Shown here: piece by piece, positions 55,226-64,000 of the stretch | Position numbering within the stretch: position 1 is the stretch's first letter | Layout of the letters: each line of letters opens with the position of its first letter | NCBI RefSeq assembly: GCF_004769575.1 | Contig: NZ_RQGA01000001.1 | Span: 1-64,000, forward strand | Origin: Leptospira perdikensis | GTDB lineage: Bacteria > Spirochaetota > Leptospiria > Leptospirales > Leptospiraceae | DNA: 64,000 bases | Direction of reading: 5' to 3' | Notes under the pieces: generated by a model | The model's input: only the letters and a program-made list of their open reading frames with translations | The model's database searches: none | What the model was told of the DNA's origin: nothing | Position numbers and translations under genes: made by a program

Positions 55226-57906
55226 TTGTTTTTCGGAAGATAAATAAAAAAGATCGTTTCGCCGGGAACAGAAGAAAGTTCGATCCTTCCTCCATGTCGT
55301 TTTACAATTTTGCTTACGATATCAAGACCGAGCCCGCTCCCTTCTCCAGGGGGTTTGGTTGTAAAAAATGGTTCAAAAATTTTGGATTGAATGTCTAGAG
55401 GAATGCCTGGACCAGAATCCTTTAAAGATACTAAAATTTCATCTTCACAGTCCTTCACAACAATTTCTAATTCGCCAACAAAGGACATCGCTTGCAAAGA
55501 ATTATAAATAAGATTTGTCCATACATGCAACAAATCATCCGGATAACACTCAATTGGTGGCACAGAATCAAACTTTTTCACTAGATTGATTCCACGTTTC
55601 AATTGGTTTTGATAGATTGTGAGCACAGTTTCAATGGTATCAGGAATTGAGGCTTTGTTTTTTTTGCCCGAAACATCTAAACGAGAAAAATTCTTCAGTG
55701 CATACATGATTTTAGAAATTCGATCCACTGCAAGTTGGATGGAACGAGTGTTCCTTCTGAATTGGATTTCCAAAGACAAATAATCTAAAAAAACTTTTAT
55801 ATAATGCGATTGGAATAATGGCAAATAACTAGGATCAATTTCCCCAATCCCAAGCTCCACCCAAATCTCTGCAAACTCCTCTGCCACAGCTGGCGAAAAT
55901 TGATGTGTCAAAAAAACTTCTTTATTTCGTTTTTTACGAAGACGTTCTTCCTTTCCGGTATAAAATTCAATGGGTTGGTCTAAGTTGGCAAGGATCGTTT
56001 TTACAATCTTTTGTTCTGCAATCGACACAGAAAGAATTGCTTCCCGATACAGTTGTGAAGCAAGCCCATACCTTTTTTGCCAATCCATCATATTTTGATT
56101 GGATGCTTTGACAGCCCCAATCGGATTATTGATTTCATGTGCGATTCCCGCAATTAACTGACCTAAAGCCGCTAATTTTTCGGATTGAATTAATTGGTCT
56201 TGAGTTCGTTTTAAATTTTCAAACGCCATTTCCAATTCCAATTTTTGCCTTTCAATTAAACGGTTTTTATCTCGAATTTCTGAATTGATGAGGCGGAGTT
56301 CCTCAACTTCTTTCAAGGGACTCAAATCAAAAATACTATAAGCAATGGAATTGGTTTCTTTGTATAAAAAACGTTTTATGGAAACAAGTGCAGGAAACAA
56401 ATCTCCATTTTTCTTTTTACAAACGATTTCGAGAGAACCAGTGAGACTAGAGCCAATTTTTTCCCGAATTTTTCGAAGTGATCCAGTTGTGAGAAGGTTT
56501 CGAATTTTTAAATTTGGTGTGTCTTCTAACTCAAAGCCAAATAACTTTTGGAAAGCAAAATTAGAATCCTTGGCGGTGAGCCCATTGGCATCAAAAATCA
56601 AAAAAGCTTCTGTAGAGAATTGATAAAAAGTTTCAAAACGTTCATCAGATTTCCGAAGAGCCTCTTCACTTAACTTTACTTCGGTGACATCTAAAACGGT
56701 TCCTAATAGTTTTAATGGTTTTCCAAGAGAATCCCTGATGATATTCCCTCGCGACTCAATCCAATGAATTTTTCCATCTGAATGGTGAATTCGATTTTGC
56801 ATACGATAAGCAGAACGTGTATGATCTTCCATCAATATCTGTATTTCTTTACCAACTAGTTCCAAATCCTCTTGATGAGTCAGCGCTATGAATTTTTCTA
56901 CGGAAATTTCAAAATCTGTATGTGAATATCCATAAATACTATATGTTTGAGGAGACCAATAAATTTCTCTAGTTTCGATATCCCAACTCCAAATACCCAT
57001 CTTCACAGCATCCAGTGCCATAACAAGTCGTGACTCTGATTCTCGAAGTGCAATATTTGCTTTCATTTGTTCGGTTCGGTTGATCATGGCACCAAACATA
57101 CGATAACTTCTATTATTACTATCGTATAAAAAGATACCGTTATCTTCTATATAAACATAGTTACCTGACTTAGTTTTATATCGATATTCTGCAGAAAATT
57201 TTTTATGATTTTCAGAGGATTCTAGAAAGAGTTTAGCTGCGTTCTCTCTATCATCAGGATGGATCGCACTGAGCCACTCTTCGTAACCAACTTTCTGGAA
57301 TTCTTCAGCAGAGTATCCTGTAATTTCTTGAATGGCACCACCCCAAATATTTTCTCCGGTTTTGATGTCCATATCATAAACCATACTTAACGAAAGTTCG
57401 GTGATCGTACGATATTTCGATTCATTGTATTCTAAAGCTTTCTGTTTTAGAACGTTTTCAGAAATGTCTGTAATGAGAAATACGAGAAAGGATAATTCTC
57501 CTTTTTTGTCGAAAACAGGAGAACCATTAACAGAGAGATACTTTTTATTTCCTGCTGAATCTTCTATAGCATGCCGAATATCTGTGACCGGTTTTTTGGT
57601 TTTTAAGACAATATTGAATGGTTGGTCTTCTGCTTTCCAAGGACCTCCATCAAGAGAAGTATTTTTCCATTCCGGTGCATTATACTTTCGAGAAAGGATG
57701 TCGTTGAGTTTGATCCCGAGAACAGATTCGGAAGCTGGATTGGCATAAAGAATTTGTCCTTCCGGATTTAAGACTGTCATGGCTGTGGAGCTGACATTCA
57801 TAATCGTTGTCAAAAGCTCTGCTTCGACAAACTTTTCATCAGCGGAGAGACGTCCTTCGACCTTCTCTCCTTTTGATTCCTCACTCTGTGACACCCTAGA
57901 ATCCAC
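55222..57906 (-). CDS. Multi-PAS sensor histidine kinase
   Basis: 894 residues, no membrane spans or signal peptide. About four PAS/PAC domains fill residues 28-540 (for example MTVLNPEGQILYANPASESVLG; WSPQTYSIYGYSHTDFEI), then a coiled coil to 580. H-box LIAGIAHEINNPIGAVK places the phospho-His at residue 590. The second dimerisation helix (VDRISKIMYALKNFSRLD) comes only near 730, so about 105 residues are inserted between the two. N-box LIYNSLQAM, G1 DSGPGIP and G2 GEGSGLGLDIV are intact. Cytoplasmic sensor; signal unknown. Confidence 0.88.
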   Translation of the reverse strand: MDSRVSQSEESKGEKVEGRLSADEKFVEAELLTTIMNVSSTAMTVLNPEGQILYANPASESVLGIKLNDILSRKYNAPEWKNTSLDGGPWKAEDQPFNIVLKTKKPVTDIRHAIEDSAGNKKYLSVNGSPVFDKKGELSFLVFLITDISENVLKQKALEYNESKYRTITELSLSMVYDMDIKTGENIWGGAIQEITGYSAEEFQKVGYEEWLSAIHPDDRENAAKLFLESSENHKKFSAEYRYKTKSGNYVYIEDNGIFLYDSNNRSYRMFGAMINRTEQMKANIALRESESRLVMALDAVKMGIWSWDIETREIYWSPQTYSIYGYSHTDFEISVEKFIALTHQEDLELVGKEIQILMEDHTRSAYRMQNRIHHSDGKIHWIESRGNIIRDSLGKPLKLLGTVLDVTEVKLSEEALRKSDERFETFYQFSTEAFLIFDANGLTAKDSNFAFQKLFGFELEDTPNLKIRNLLTTGSLRKIREKIGSSLTGSLEIVCKKKNGDLFPALVSIKRFLYKETNSIAYSIFDLSPLKEVEELRLINSEIRDKNRLIERQKLELEMAFENLKRTQDQLIQSEKLAALGQLIAGIAHEINNPIGAVKASNQNMMDWQKRYGLASQLYREAILSVSIAEQKIVKTILANLDQPIEFYTGKEERLRKKRNKEVFLTHQFSPAVAEEFAEIWVELGIGEIDPSYLPLFQSHYIKVFLDYLSLEIQFRRNTRSIQLAVDRISKIMYALKNFSRLDVSGKKNKASIPDTIETVLTIYQNQLKRGINLVKKFDSVPPIECYPDDLLHVWTNLIYNSLQAMSFVGELEIVVKDCEDEILVSLKDSGPGIPLDIQSKIFEPFFTTKPPGEGSGLGLDIVSKIVKRHGGRIELSSVPGETIFFIYLPKNN

Positions 57907-57918
57907 TCCCTTGTAGAC

Positions 57919-58677
57919 TTACTTTTTCAAGGATTCCAATTTTTTTGCTTCGATTTTTTGATACACCGGTAGAATAAAAAACAAAAACCTGTCGAGCACT
58001 TGGATAAAACGAAAGAGTAAGGATGGATACACTTCTTTGGCACCAGACTCGATTCCCCTTACCACTTTCTTTGCGACGGTTTCGGGAGATTGACTCGGAA
58101 AAGGAACCGGGACTTTTTTTCCGGCAGCATCAAAGAACTTCGTTCTTGTGGCAATCGGATACACCACCATCACTTGATTTCCCGGTTTTAATTCATACCG
58201 GTAGGCATCGATAAACGAACGTACAGCAGCTTTTGTAGAAGAGTACTGAGCATATCCGGGAAGCGCTAGGTGGCTCATAGCCGATGCTGTAACAATGAAT
58301 AAAAACGGAGATTTTCGAGTAAGATTTAGTGCAATCAAACAATACAAAGGCGAAAATACATTGGTACTGAAGATACGATCGATTCGATCCCAGTCAGCAC
58401 TCGGAACCACCTCATAGTAAGCAAAACCAGCGTTGGCATAAAATATATCGATTCCACCCAATTTTTTATCCGCATCTTTCAATAATTTATCCAAATTTTC
58501 CTTTTTGGATACGTCGCATTTGTAAGGAATCACATTGGGATGGACAAGAATGTTTTTTTCATTCAAATCGCAGGCGAGAACTTTTACACCTTCATGCTTT
58601 AACACTTGCAAAACGGTCTCTTTGCCGATTCCAGAGCCTGCTCCGGTAATCACGATTCTTTTGTTTTTTAGTTCCAT
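57919..58677 (-). CDS. Short-chain dehydrogenase/reductase
   Basis: 252 residues. NAD(P) loop IVITGAGSGIGKETVLQVLK, NAG motif YANAGFAY, catalytic Ser in VTASAMSH and YSSTKAAVRSF (YxxxK), then VYPIATRTKF. The C-terminus contains a hydrophobic stretch (FIQVLDRFLFFILPVY) that may attach it to the membrane, as in several lipid-linked SDRs. It is 12 bp downstream of nothing on its own strand and divergently placed from the SpoIIE gene. Substrate unknown. Confidence 0.82.
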   Translation of the reverse strand: MELKNKRIVITGAGSGIGKETVLQVLKHEGVKVLACDLNEKNILVHPNVIPYKCDVSKKENLDKLLKDADKKLGGIDIFYANAGFAYYEVVPSADWDRIDRIFSTNVFSPLYCLIALNLTRKSPFLFIVTASAMSHLALPGYAQYSSTKAAVRSFIDAYRYELKPGNQVMVVYPIATRTKFFDAAGKKVPVPFPSQSPETVAKKVVRGIESGAKEVYPSLLFRFIQVLDRFLFFILPVYQKIEAKKLESLKK

Positions 58678-58737
58678 ATGGCTGAAACCTATACAGGAGA
58701 GATTCCGAATAAAGTTCTTTTTAATAAGACATCTAAC

Positions 58738-58762
58738 TTTTTTATAACAATTCTATAAAAAA
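58738..58762. promoter_or_regulatory. Perfect 9-bp inverted repeat in divergent promoter region
   Basis: TTTTTTATA (58738-58746) and TATAAAAAA (58754-58762) are exact reverse complements separated by ACAATTC, in the 137-bp space between two divergent genes. It may be an operator or contain overlapping -10 elements for both directions. Confidence 0.4.
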
Positions 58763-58771
58763 TCTTTACTA

Positions 58772-58787
58772 AGTGATTTTTATCACT
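58772..58787. promoter_or_regulatory. Second inverted repeat upstream of SpoIIE gene
   Basis: AGTGAT (58772-58777) and ATCACT (58782-58787) pair across TTTT, ending 27 bp before the ATG at 58815 and just ahead of its GAGG ribosome-binding site. It could be an operator, or a 5'-UTR hairpin. Confidence 0.4.
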
Positions 58788-58814
58788 AACTTTTGTTTTC
58801 CTTGAGGAATCCGT

Positions 58815-61115
58815 ATGAGTATCTTTTTTGATCGTATTTTCAAATTCTTCTACAAATACATTTCCTATAGCTTTGCGATCGTCTTTTTCTCTCTTTTGGG
58901 TGCTTTTTTTGGGGCTTTTTATGCTTACTTTTTCGGATCTGCACTCATCCCTGACTTCACTGCCGTGAACCACCCAGAAGTCGTTTTGGTTTTTGTCATT
59001 GCTACTTTATTTGCTGCCCTTGGGCACAGTGTCGAGTTTGGAGTCCTTGCCCCTTTAGGATACCAAGGCCTTCGGCCCGATACCAAAAAACTAAACAAAA
59101 CTCTAAGACCGAACGAAACCATCCGGCACAAAGATATTTTGGAATTGGAAAGTATCTTAAATTCTATCATTGATTTTCCAAAAGAGAACATGTTCGCGGC
59201 TTTGCGTTATGCCTCCTTAGTTTTTATTTCTGTATCCATCACTCATATCATTTACAAACACCCGTTTTATGAATTGGCTCTGATTTTTATCGGTTGGCTT
59301 GCTGCTGTTTTTGTTTATGGAGGATTTTCTTATATTATCTCCGATTATTTTACGGGAGCCAAACGAGTAGAGATCAAAAAAATTCTAGCCTATCGAGATG
59401 TAACCATCCATAAAAACCACGGGATCATGAGCCTTAAAGGTAAATTTATTTTTTTACTGATCCTTATTTTGTTATCACTCAGTGTTCTTGCCGTATTTAT
59501 ATCTTTTGAAAATGCAAGCCTTGTTAAAATTTCCGCCTTCATCACAATGACTTTTTTTGAAGCAGTGATTTTAATATTTATGTTTTTCCAATCGATCAAT
59601 TTAACTTTAGAACAAATCAATGAATCCGCAAATAGTTTGGCGAGTGGCGGTCGAGGTGCCCTTCCCATTCTTTCTATTGATAAAGAATTCATTCAGTTCG
59701 CAGAAAATTTTGAAAAAGCAACGAGAGAAGTCGGAAGGATCCGCGAGAACTTACAAGAATTAGTTGAAGCAAAAACCTCGGAACTAAGAAACAGTTTGGA
59801 AACGGTAGAACATCTAAAAAAACAACAAGACGGAGATTATTTCCTAACCTCTTTACTCATCAAACCTCTCAGTTTAAATAAAACCCTTGGAACCAATGTA
59901 AAAACAGATTTTTTTATCAAACAAAAGAAAACCTTTACCTTTCATGGAAGAGAAAATGAAATTGGGGGAGATATTTGTATCACACGAACAGTTTCCCTAC
60001 GTGGCAAAGAATACACATTCTTTCTCAATGCGGATGCTATGGGGAAATCCTTACAAGGGGCCGGTGGGGTTCTTGTACTGGGAGCGGCCGTTCAGTCCAT
60101 TTTAGAACGTTCTCTTGCCGTCCAGTCAGTTAAACTTCTTTATGCAGAAAGATGGATCAAAAATGCCTATCAGGAACTTCATCATATTTTTGAAAGTTTC
60201 GACTGCTCCATGTTAGTTTCTATGGTTATGGGTCTTATTGATGACGAAACAGGTCTCGTTTATTATGTAAATGCAGAACATCCATGGTCTGTTCTATTTC
60301 GAAACGAAAAAGCGGAATTCATCAAAAACAATTCGGAACTTCGAAAATTGGGTACTCCCGTAAAAGAAAACGCTTTGGAAATAGCAACTTTACAACTGCA
60401 ACCCGGTGATATTTTGGTTTTGGGTTCTGATGGTCGGGATGATATCGAATTTGTAACTGGGGCCGATTTAAGAAAAATCAACCATGACGAAGAATTATTT
60501 TTACATCATGTAGAATCTGGGAAAGGAGATCTAAAATCAATTTACCATTCCATTTTAGAAACTGGGGAGCTCACCGATGATTTGAGTTTGATGCGGATTT
60601 CTTTCAAGGAACACCAATCCCTCCCTCCAAGATCGATCAGAAAAGAATCCTATGAACTGATGCGAAAGGCAAGATCCAATATAAAAGAAAATCTATTGGA
60701 AGAAGCAAAAGAAAATTTAATTGAAGCAAATAAAATCAATCCAGAAAACCAAGAAATTCTAAGGGCCCTTCTTCGGCTTTTGGTTCGAATGAAAGACTAC
60801 ACGCAGGCTTCTGAAAAATTCAATGCCTACATAGAAGAATTTCCTGGAGATACCGATCTCATTTATTTGGCATCCTTTACATACAAACAAACAAAAGAAT
60901 ACGGAAAAGCCATTGATATGGGGGAGAGGATCCGGCTTAGAAACCCAGGCCACTTATCCAATCTGTTACGACTTGTACAACTGTATCTATTAGTAGGCAA
61001 TTTGCCTAAGGCTGAAAAAACTTTGGGACTGGCTTCTTTCCTCACCGCTGATTCCAAACGTGTAGAAAGTTTCAAAACACAGATTGAAGACTTACGAAAG
61101 AAAGTTCTTGATTAA
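58815..61115 (+). CDS. Membrane SpoIIE-type serine phosphatase with TPR tail
   Basis: 766 residues. Residues 1-260 hold about six membrane segments; 265-330 look like a HAMP/coiled-coil linker. Residues 345-580 are a PP2C/SpoIIE phosphatase: NEIGGDIC, NADAMGKSL (Asp407, Gly410), GSDGRDDIE and DDLSLMRI supply metal ligands. Residues about 600-766 are TPR repeats (ENLIEANKINPENQEILRAL and following). Such proteins act in partner-switching regulation by dephosphorylating anti-sigma antagonists. A GAGG site precedes the ATG. Confidence 0.87.
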   Translation: MSIFFDRIFKFFYKYISYSFAIVFFSLLGAFFGAFYAYFFGSALIPDFTAVNHPEVVLVFVIATLFAALGHSVEFGVLAPLGYQGLRPDTKKLNKTLRPNETIRHKDILELESILNSIIDFPKENMFAALRYASLVFISVSITHIIYKHPFYELALIFIGWLAAVFVYGGFSYIISDYFTGAKRVEIKKILAYRDVTIHKNHGIMSLKGKFIFLLILILLSLSVLAVFISFENASLVKISAFITMTFFEAVILIFMFFQSINLTLEQINESANSLASGGRGALPILSIDKEFIQFAENFEKATREVGRIRENLQELVEAKTSELRNSLETVEHLKKQQDGDYFLTSLLIKPLSLNKTLGTNVKTDFFIKQKKTFTFHGRENEIGGDICITRTVSLRGKEYTFFLNADAMGKSLQGAGGVLVLGAAVQSILERSLAVQSVKLLYAERWIKNAYQELHHIFESFDCSMLVSMVMGLIDDETGLVYYVNAEHPWSVLFRNEKAEFIKNNSELRKLGTPVKENALEIATLQLQPGDILVLGSDGRDDIEFVTGADLRKINHDEELFLHHVESGKGDLKSIYHSILETGELTDDLSLMRISFKEHQSLPPRSIRKESYELMRKARSNIKENLLEEAKENLIEANKINPENQEILRALLRLLVRMKDYTQASEKFNAYIEEFPGDTDLIYLASFTYKQTKEYGKAIDMGERIRLRNPGHLSNLLRLVQLYLLVGNLPKAEKTLGLASFLTADSKRVESFKTQIEDLRKKVLD

Positions 61116-61132
61116 ATCCCTAAGGAATTGGA

Positions 61133-61149
61133 GGAAGGATCATCCTTCC
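61133..61149 (+). terminator. Possible terminator hairpin
   Basis: GGAAGGAT (61133-61140), C, ATCCTTCC (61142-61149): an exact 8-bp inverted repeat just after the SpoIIE stop, followed by CTTTCGAGTTTT. It could end that transcript before the lipoprotein gene at 61163, but the downstream T-run is broken. Confidence 0.4.
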
Positions 61150-61162
61150 CTTTCGAGTTTTC

Positions 61163-62569
61163 ATGGAATCAAGAACCATAAGAACAATCTGTATTTTTCT
61201 GGTTCTATCTTTGTCATTTTTTTGTCAAAGGTCAAAGTTTAATAACCTCTGTGATCCCAAATCAGAGGATTACCTCGAAAGTTTGATCGTTCGGTATATT
61301 AACTTTGATGAGACACCCCATTGCGGAGTTGTCTTAAAAGTAGATCCTCCTACCTTTTTAATTTGTCCCCCGATCATTCCCAAGGTGAACGGAAGTTTTT
61401 TTCTGGAAGGGTTTGAAACGGACGGAACACGTTTGAGTTTTTCTTCCTCACCCCCGCTTCCCCAAGGAATCTCCTTTTCTCCTTTTTCCAATTCCCTCCA
61501 AGGAAGTTATTCCGGCTGGAAGGCAAATAGGCAGTCCTATACGATTACGGCAAACAACACCAAAGGGAGTGCTAGTTGTACTTACAAACCAGGTTGGATG
61601 GGAAAATTACCCATAAAAACCAACATCACAACTTGTTATGATGGGGCCAATGCACTAGATCCCACCTGCACGAGCATTCCCGGACAAGATGGTCATTTAC
61701 AAAGAGGCCTTTCCCAAAGTTTCCTTGGCCCAAATACAGTCGCAGGTGTAGACATTACAACCGACCTAAATACCGGCCTTGTCTGGACCAGTTGCCAAAG
61801 AGGAAAAACGGGAGGTGGATGTTCTACAGTTGGAACAATCAACTTTTCTCTTTCCACAGCACAAGCCGACTGTACAAGTCTTAATGTTGGATCTGGATTT
61901 GCCAATCGTACCGATTGGAGAGTCCCGGAAATAGAAGAATACTTAAGTACCTTTGATTACTCCCTATCCAATCCGTCCATCAACCAAACTTATTTTCCTG
62001 CCTCAGATAGTTTTAATTATAAAACGAATACTTACTCTACCAATGCAACCAATACTTTCTACCCAACTTTTATTGAATCTTCGATAGGCGCCGGTAATGT
62101 GGGTGACGGACACCGATTGCGTTGTGTCTCCAATTCCCCTCCGACAAGTGCCAAACGATTCATTAACAATGGGGATGGAACTATCCTTGATTTGGATACT
62201 TCGCTTGTCTGGCAAAGGTGTACTGCCGGTCAAACGAACCTAACAACCTGCACCGGAGGAACAGATCTTATCACCACTTGGGCCAGTGCCATAAGTTATT
62301 GCCAATCCTTAAGTCTTGCGGGCAAAACTTGGCGTTTGCCGAATGCAAATGAACTACGCAGTCTTCTCGACTTTTACTTTACCCTCGGGACTCCCGGTTT
62401 TGATCCTATTTACTATCCGAATACGGCTTCCTCCAATTATTGGACATCGACAACAAGACTATTAGCTCTTGGGGAAGCTTTTATCGTCCATTTCGGAAGC
62501 TCTAGTGGTGGCCCCGATCTAAAATCCAACAATACAACCAACCGCACTCGTTGTGTTTCTGATTTTTAA
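61163..62569 (+). CDS. Lipoprotein with tandem DUF1566 (Lcl-type) domains
   Basis: 468 residues. Signal peptide with lipobox LSFFC (Cys21). Residues about 75-160 resemble an Ig-like/putative surface domain (GISFSPFSNSLQGSYSGW...YTITANNTKGSASC). Then two DUF1566 repeats: DLNTGLVWTSCQRGKTGGGC...DWRVPEIEEYL...HRLRCVSN (about 200-325) and DLDTSLVWQRCTAGQTN...WRLPNANELRSLLDF...TRCVSDF (about 335-468). DUF1566/Lcl proteins are usually secreted or surface adhesins. No ribosome-binding site is obvious. Exact role unknown. Confidence 0.8.
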   Translation: MESRTIRTICIFLVLSLSFFCQRSKFNNLCDPKSEDYLESLIVRYINFDETPHCGVVLKVDPPTFLICPPIIPKVNGSFFLEGFETDGTRLSFSSSPPLPQGISFSPFSNSLQGSYSGWKANRQSYTITANNTKGSASCTYKPGWMGKLPIKTNITTCYDGANALDPTCTSIPGQDGHLQRGLSQSFLGPNTVAGVDITTDLNTGLVWTSCQRGKTGGGCSTVGTINFSLSTAQADCTSLNVGSGFANRTDWRVPEIEEYLSTFDYSLSNPSINQTYFPASDSFNYKTNTYSTNATNTFYPTFIESSIGAGNVGDGHRLRCVSNSPPTSAKRFINNGDGTILDLDTSLVWQRCTAGQTNLTTCTGGTDLITTWASAISYCQSLSLAGKTWRLPNANELRSLLDFYFTLGTPGFDPIYYPNTASSNYWTSTTRLLALGEAFIVHFGSSSGGPDLKSNNTTNRTRCVSDF

Positions 62570-62616
62570 AGTTTGTCGAGAAAACGAACCAAAAGAAAAT
62601 AGAACTCTCTTCTCAA

Positions 62617-63312
62617 ATGTTAAAAACGATTCCTTATCTTCTACTCCTACTTGTTTTTCAATGTACAACAATAGGATTCCATGAAACAAAAATTCGGGAA
62701 GGGATGTCATTTGGTGAACCTGCGAGTTTTCGTGTTTGTATTCTTCATGAACCAAACATTACCCAAGAAGAAATTCAAAATTTGTTTGTTGCTTGGAATG
62801 AAGAACTTTCCCTTTACAACCTAAAAGCCGAGGTTTTGGTGTTGGAGGAAATGGAAAGACCAGGGTTTTGGGGAACAGATATTCTCAGTTATTTAATGAC
62901 TTTACCCCTAACAAAAGAATGTGATCGTCTTTTGTATCTAAAAGGAAGGACTTGGGGAGACATTGCCTTTGAAGTCCTAACCCTTGGAATCTTTGTCGGA
63001 GTGGGTTTAAAACTAGAAGTCCAAGGTGCGGTAGAAGGAAGGTCCAATACCAGAGGGTATATCAAAGCTAAATACCAATCCACCATTCAGATTCTATTTA
63101 CAAGTCCCAAATCAACTCTCATTCACGAAGGATACCACCTGCTTGGTTGTGGGCACCAACTCTTTATGAAAGAATGTTATGAAAAAATTAGAGATGTGAA
63201 ACTTCTACTCACAGATCCAAACCGCGATCCCAATTTTTTTCCCAATATGACAACATCTGGTAAAAAAATACTGAACCGCACCCAGGTTCCAACCTACTCC
63301 CAGCAAAATTAG
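62617..63312 (+). CDS. Putative metzincin-type zinc protease lipoprotein
   Basis: 231 residues. Signal peptide with lipobox LVFQC (Cys16). Residues 170-180 read HEGYHLLGCGH, a perfect HExxHxxGxxH zinc site of metzincins, with Met184 (LFMKE) close by as a possible Met-turn, though nearer than usual. A hydrophobic stretch at 121-136 is in the middle. Otherwise the protein matches no family I recognise. It would be an exported lipid-anchored protease, if active. The neighbour at the right edge converges on it. Confidence 0.6.
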   Translation: MLKTIPYLLLLLVFQCTTIGFHETKIREGMSFGEPASFRVCILHEPNITQEEIQNLFVAWNEELSLYNLKAEVLVLEEMERPGFWGTDILSYLMTLPLTKECDRLLYLKGRTWGDIAFEVLTLGIFVGVGLKLEVQGAVEGRSNTRGYIKAKYQSTIQILFTSPKSTLIHEGYHLLGCGHQLFMKECYEKIRDVKLLLTDPNRDPNFFPNMTTSGKKILNRTQVPTYSQQN

Positions 63313-63315
63313 TTT

Positions 63316-64000
63316 TTATTCATACGGTTTGGAACAAGTTTTAGACTGAAAAAAACAATGGACTCTTTTTTTATTGGGAAAAATCATTTGGCGGTCTCCG
63401 CTTCCCCTCCAGTTCACAATACGAACTCCGCCTCGGTCCCACTGTTCTTCGTCTTCACCAATGGTCCAAGTTTGTCCTTCCGATTGAATTTGATAAGCAG
63501 CTGACTTCAAAAGAAAAACAGATTCCATCTGATCTTTGTTAGAAGATCCAACAAATCCACCCTCATACAAGCCACTTAACCCTGAAAAATCATACACTTG
63601 GTTTCTCATCATACAAGGAATGTCTGCGAACTCAATGATCGCTGCCGGATCTTTCGGGACGACGACAGATGTCGAATCACAATGATTCGGAAGTTCTCTT
63701 ATTTTCTTTTGTAGTTTCGGTTTTCCAATCATCCGCCAAACAATGAATTGGTTTTCGAATCCCGATTGATTTTTCTGAAAATAATCATACATCTCTGTTG
63801 TTGCTTTTTCCATAGAAAGGCCAAATACCATTTCAAAGGAAGAGTCTGTCGATTTTCCAAAACAAGTCTCTTCATAAAATGTACGGATCTTCTCGTTTCC
63901 GTAAACAAGAGAGAGGTATTCCAAAAACATGGTTCCAACCAAACGGTAATCTGGAAGTTTCGGATTGTTTCCCTCTTTCAGAGAAGTGCGTTTACGGAGA
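63316..64000 (-). CDS. C-terminal part of unrecognised protein, 5' end beyond window
   Basis: The reading frame is open to the right edge: codons before the internal TTG at 63942 (LRKRTSLKEGNNPKLPDYRLVGTMFLEYL) look coding, so at least 228 residues are visible and the start is outside. FLEYLSLVYGNEKIRTFYEE resembles the helix after the zinc site of peptidase-MA/gluzincin-like proteins, but no HExxH is in view. Six cysteines occur in the rest (CFGKSTD, NHCDST, PCMMR, HCFFQSKTC). Function unknown. Confidence 0.6.
   Translation of the reverse strand, partial: LRKRTSLKEGNNPKLPDYRLVGTMFLEYLSLVYGNEKIRTFYEETCFGKSTDSSFEMVFGLSMEKATTEMYDYFQKNQSGFENQFIVWRMIGKPKLQKKIRELPNHCDSTSVVVPKDPAAIIEFADIPCMMRNQVYDFSGLSGLYEGGFVGSSNKDQMESVFLLKSAAYQIQSEGQTWTIGEDEEQWDRGGVRIVNWRGSGDRQMIFPNKKRVHCFFQSKTCSKPYE

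Overview
The window looks like a chromosomal segment of a spirochaete, most probably a Leptospira. The DNA is AT-rich. Short lipoproteins carry relaxed spirochaetal lipoboxes (LVGC, SFFC, VFQC). The signalling proteins (long multi-PAS histidine kinase, membrane SpoIIE phosphatase with TPRs) are of a kind common in Leptospira. Almost four fifths of the window is a surface-polysaccharide locus of the rfb type headed by a MarR-type EPS-associated regulator. The genus call is inference from gene content; I see no rRNA or other phylogenetic marker.

Region 1 (1-49,693, all minus strand, transcribed from high to low coordinates) is one nearly unbroken string of about 46 tightly packed or overlapping genes for O-antigen synthesis. 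In transcription order it holds: the MarR-type regulator, with two inverted repeats upstream that look like operators; GDP-fucose synthase; two 2-hydroxyacid oxidoreductases; a PglK-like ABC flippase; a pseudaminic-acid set (PseC, F, G, H, I); a sub-module of a PhyH dioxygenase, a DEDDh exonuclease-kinase fusion, an unusual SDR, a SpoT/MESH1-like HD protein and a cytidylyltransferase; an amidination module (two WbpG-type amidotransferases around HisH and HisF paralogues); a legionaminic-type set (LegF, SDR, LegC, NeuD-like, LegI, LegG, formyltransferase, PIG-L deacetylase, PtmE); an unrecognised sugar module (GMC oxidoreductase, DegT aminotransferase, 6-phosphogluconolactonase-like protein, SDRs, HAD phosphatase, cytidylyltransferase, radical SAM, TIM-barrel isomerase, methyltransferase); a CDP-6-deoxyhexose set (RfbF, RfbG, RmlC-like, epimerase/reductase); and glycosyltransferases with two polytopic GT-C-like proteins. 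A third amidotransferase runs off the left edge. No UDP- or GDP-GlcNAc 4,6-dehydratase (PseB, LegB) is visible, so those steps must be encoded elsewhere.

Region 2 (49,694-50,555) is the only long stretch without an intact gene. It holds the palindromes and the frameshifted remains of a membrane-protein gene.

Region 3 (50,556-64,000, mixed strands) is ordinary chromosome: a PlsC-like acyltransferase, a tiny lipoprotein, a SpoU-type rRNA methyltransferase, FadH, a response regulator tail to tail with a multi-PAS histidine kinase, an SDR, a SpoIIE/TPR phosphatase, a DUF1566 lipoprotein, a lipoprotein with a perfect metzincin zinc motif, and an edge-truncated protein.

The strongest candidates for something undescribed are the 35.9-40 kb sub-module, where nucleic-acid and alarmone-type folds sit inside a sugar cluster, and the 10.5-21 kb sugar module. 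All functions are read from motifs and context; no database search was possible.
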